From assembly GCF_013128195.2 (NCBI RefSeq), contig NZ_CP053452.2, positions 3,534,001 to 3,598,000 of the forward strand: a stretch of DNA of 64,000 nt, given 5' to 3'. The notes beneath the pieces are model-generated. The model had not been told where the DNA came from and did not search any database. It saw only the letters and a program-made list of their open reading frames with translations. Below are positions 62,531 through 64,000 of this stretch, piece after piece. Position 1 is the stretch's first letter. Each line of letters begins with the position of its first letter. This stretch comes from Frigoriglobus tundricola (GTDB lineage Bacteria; Planctomycetota; Planctomycetia; Gemmatales; Gemmataceae). The position numbers and the translations under genes were made by a program.

Positions 62531-64000
62531 TCACGTCCCCGTCAGTTCCTGCACGAGCGGGCCGGCCGGGTACAGCTTGCGGAGCGCCTCCAGCACCGAT
62601 TTCGAGTGGACGGCGATGTGCCGCGCCTGCACGTCGGTGTAGACGAAGTTCCGTACCAGCCCGTGCCGGTTGCGGTCGAAGTTGATGCCGACCAGTTCGC
62701 CCGCGCGGTTCAGGACCGGCGAGCCGCTGTTGCCGCCGATGGTGTCCGCCGTCGAGACGAAATCGAACGGCGTGCCCAGATCGAGTTTGCTCTTCCCCTC
62801 GGTCCACCGCTTCGGAAGATCGAACGGCTCCTTCCCGCCGAGCTTTTCGGACTTGTCGAACGCCTCGCCGAACGTGGTGTGGAAGTTCAACTTCTCGCCG
62901 CCCACCTCGTAACCCTGGACCGTGCCGAACGCCAGCCGGAGCGTGAACGTCGCGTCCGGGGCGACGGTGTTCCCGAGCGTGAGGAACCGCACCCCGGAGA
63001 GCGCCGCATACGCCTGCCGCTCCGGTTCCTCCACTTCGGTCTCGAACCGGGTGCGCAGCGCCCGTGCTTCGGCGTCAATGTCCCGGGCCAGAACGATCAG
63101 CGGGTCCTTGCTCTCGTCCACGGCCCGCTTCCCGCCGTCCACGAGCCGCTTGCGCTCGGCCGGGTCGAACAGCCTCGTACCGCCGATGAGATCGTCCGCC
63201 CGCGTGGCCGGGTTCTTGCCCGCGAGCGCGAGTTTCACGAGCGGGTGCTCGCCGCCGAGCGTCTCCGCGAGGAACGTCAGCGACGCGGTCAGCTTCGCGC
63301 GCTCCAGTTCCGGGTAGAGCGGGGCCGGGCTGAACAGCTGGAACTTGAGCGACTCGAGGTTGGAGTCGCGGTACTCGCGGAGCCGGTCGGCGGACTTCTT
63401 CGGCAGCTCGTCCGCCATGCGGACGCAGTGGCGGGCGGTGCCGAACAGCGGCGAGTGGAACGCGTGCCCGGTTTCGACCAGCCCGTAGGGCTGTTCGAAC
63501 GCGCGGAGCCGGGCCTGCGTCGCCTCGATCGCCTCGAGCGCGTTCAGCGCGTCGTCGAGTGCGGCCGCCCCCTTCGCGGCGCCCGGCCCCTCGCCCGTTC
63601 GGGACCGCCGCGCGTGGGCCGCGGCGTTCTCGACGAGTTGCCGCTCGGACGCCTTCTTCTGCGCCATGATGTTCGGGTCGAGCAGGCCCTGGTACTGCCC
63701 GCTGAACGCCTTCCGGGCGTTGGCGACGCTGTGCAGATCGGTGGCGGCCTGGCGGCGCTTCTCGCCGCTCTGCTCGCTGTACTGGGTGAGCGCCGCTTCG
63801 AGCGCGCGGAGCCGGGCCAGGGTGTACGGGAGCGTGAGGTCGCGGCGGTGCTTGAGTTTGGCGAGCGTTTCGAGGCGGTTGGTGGTGCCGGGGTGGCCGG
63901 TGACGAACACGAGGTCGCCGCCGGCCGGGCCGGTCCCGCTCCACTTGAAGAAGTGCGGGGTCTTCGCGGGCACGCCGCCCTCGTAAGCGCGGAAGAACGC
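62531..64000 (-). CDS. S46-family peptidase (DPP7/DPP11-like), 5' partial
   Basis: The frame is open to the window edge, so the signal peptide and catalytic His region lie outside. The visible 490 residues include AFFRAYEGGVPAKTPHFFKW near the edge, LVFVTGHPGTTNRLETLA, a helical region (about 100-330), and the S46 nucleophile motif TIGGNSGSPVLNRAGELVGINFDRN. It then ends ARHIAVHSKSVLEALRKLYP. S46 enzymes remove dipeptides from the N-terminus of peptides in the periplasm. Neighbour relation: convergent with the IS630-split gene. Confidence 0.92.
   Translation of the reverse strand, partial: AFFRAYEGGVPAKTPHFFKWSGTGPAGGDLVFVTGHPGTTNRLETLAKLKHRRDLTLPYTLARLRALEAALTQYSEQSGEKRRQAATDLHSVANARKAFSGQYQGLLDPNIMAQKKASERQLVENAAAHARRSRTGEGPGAAKGAAALDDALNALEAIEATQARLRAFEQPYGLVETGHAFHSPLFGTARHCVRMADELPKKSADRLREYRDSNLESLKFQLFSPAPLYPELERAKLTASLTFLAETLGGEHPLVKLALAGKNPATRADDLIGGTRLFDPAERKRLVDGGKRAVDESKDPLIVLARDIDAEARALRTRFETEVEEPERQAYAALSGVRFLTLGNTVAPDATFTLRLAFGTVQGYEVGGEKLNFHTTFGEAFDKSEKLGGKEPFDLPKRWTEGKSKLDLGTPFDFVSTADTIGGNSGSPVLNRAGELVGINFDRNRHGLVRNFVYTDVQARHIAVHSKSVLEALRKLYPAGPLVQELTGT

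Overview
The window looks like a chromosome segment of a GC-rich planctomycete close to Gemmata (Gemmataceae). The pointers are a PSCyt1/DUF1549/DUF1553 protein, several secreted CxxCH heme proteins, a DUF1080 protein, a TIGR03067-type lipocalin-like protein, a WD40 protein with a signal peptide, an ECF sigma factor with a membrane-tethered C-terminal extension, and small Gly/Tyr-rich secreted proteins. There are no rRNA or tRNA genes and no CRISPR array that I can see.

Layout. 1-14.7 kb: a partial heme-binding HEAT-repeat protein, a zinc-ribbon membrane protein, two neighbouring frameshift-ridden pseudogenes (the second a TagJ/ImpE-type type VI secretion accessory gene), two Tyr/Gly-rich secreted proteins, a SWIM-SNF2 helicase, an M61 PDZ aminopeptidase, a nucleoside-phosphorylase-fold protein and a sedolisin (S53). 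14.9-16.5 kb: intact IS66-type element (copy 1). 16.7-25.3 kb: homoserine dehydrogenase, the three-domain RNA repair enzyme Pnkp (interrupted in frame by palindromic repeats), MutY, an FHA protein and a solute-binding lipoprotein. 25.5-27.4 kb: a translationally coupled exported methyltransferase and DUF4185-like protein. 27.4-30.7 kb: a gene graveyard (PfpI scrap, XRE scrap, integrase N-terminus, other fragments, an old IS66 remnant) around one diheme protein. 30.7-35.6 kb: an RND efflux permease and adaptor with a divergent ArsR-type regulator and a palindromic operator candidate.

35.5-45.5 kb is a transposon nest. An IS630-type element sits in the arsR stop codon, IS66 copy 2 is nested in that IS630, and a broken IS4-like element, an ArsR gene, a DUF1080 gene and IS66 copies 3 and 4 follow. 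The 8-bp flank outside the left end of IS66 copy 1 equals the flank outside the right end of inverted copy 3. This suggests that the roughly 25 kb between them was inverted by recombination between the copies.

45.6-64 kb: a ComM/YifB C-terminal fragment, WD40 and DinB-like genes, the anchored ECF sigma factor, an AlkP-superfamily enzyme, an aldo/keto reductase and two tandem VapBC-like modules. The modules arose by duplication, since they carry a copy of the reductase 3' end, and both are decaying. Then come a CocE/S15 hydrolase, a TIGR03067 protein, a DUF1549/DUF1553 cytochrome-type protein, a DUF5684-like membrane gene split by an IS630 at a TA dinucleotide, and a partial S46 peptidase.

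The genes do not form one pathway. Most are monocistronic envelope or periplasmic functions separated by strong hairpins. The most informative signals are rearrangement, duplication and decay.
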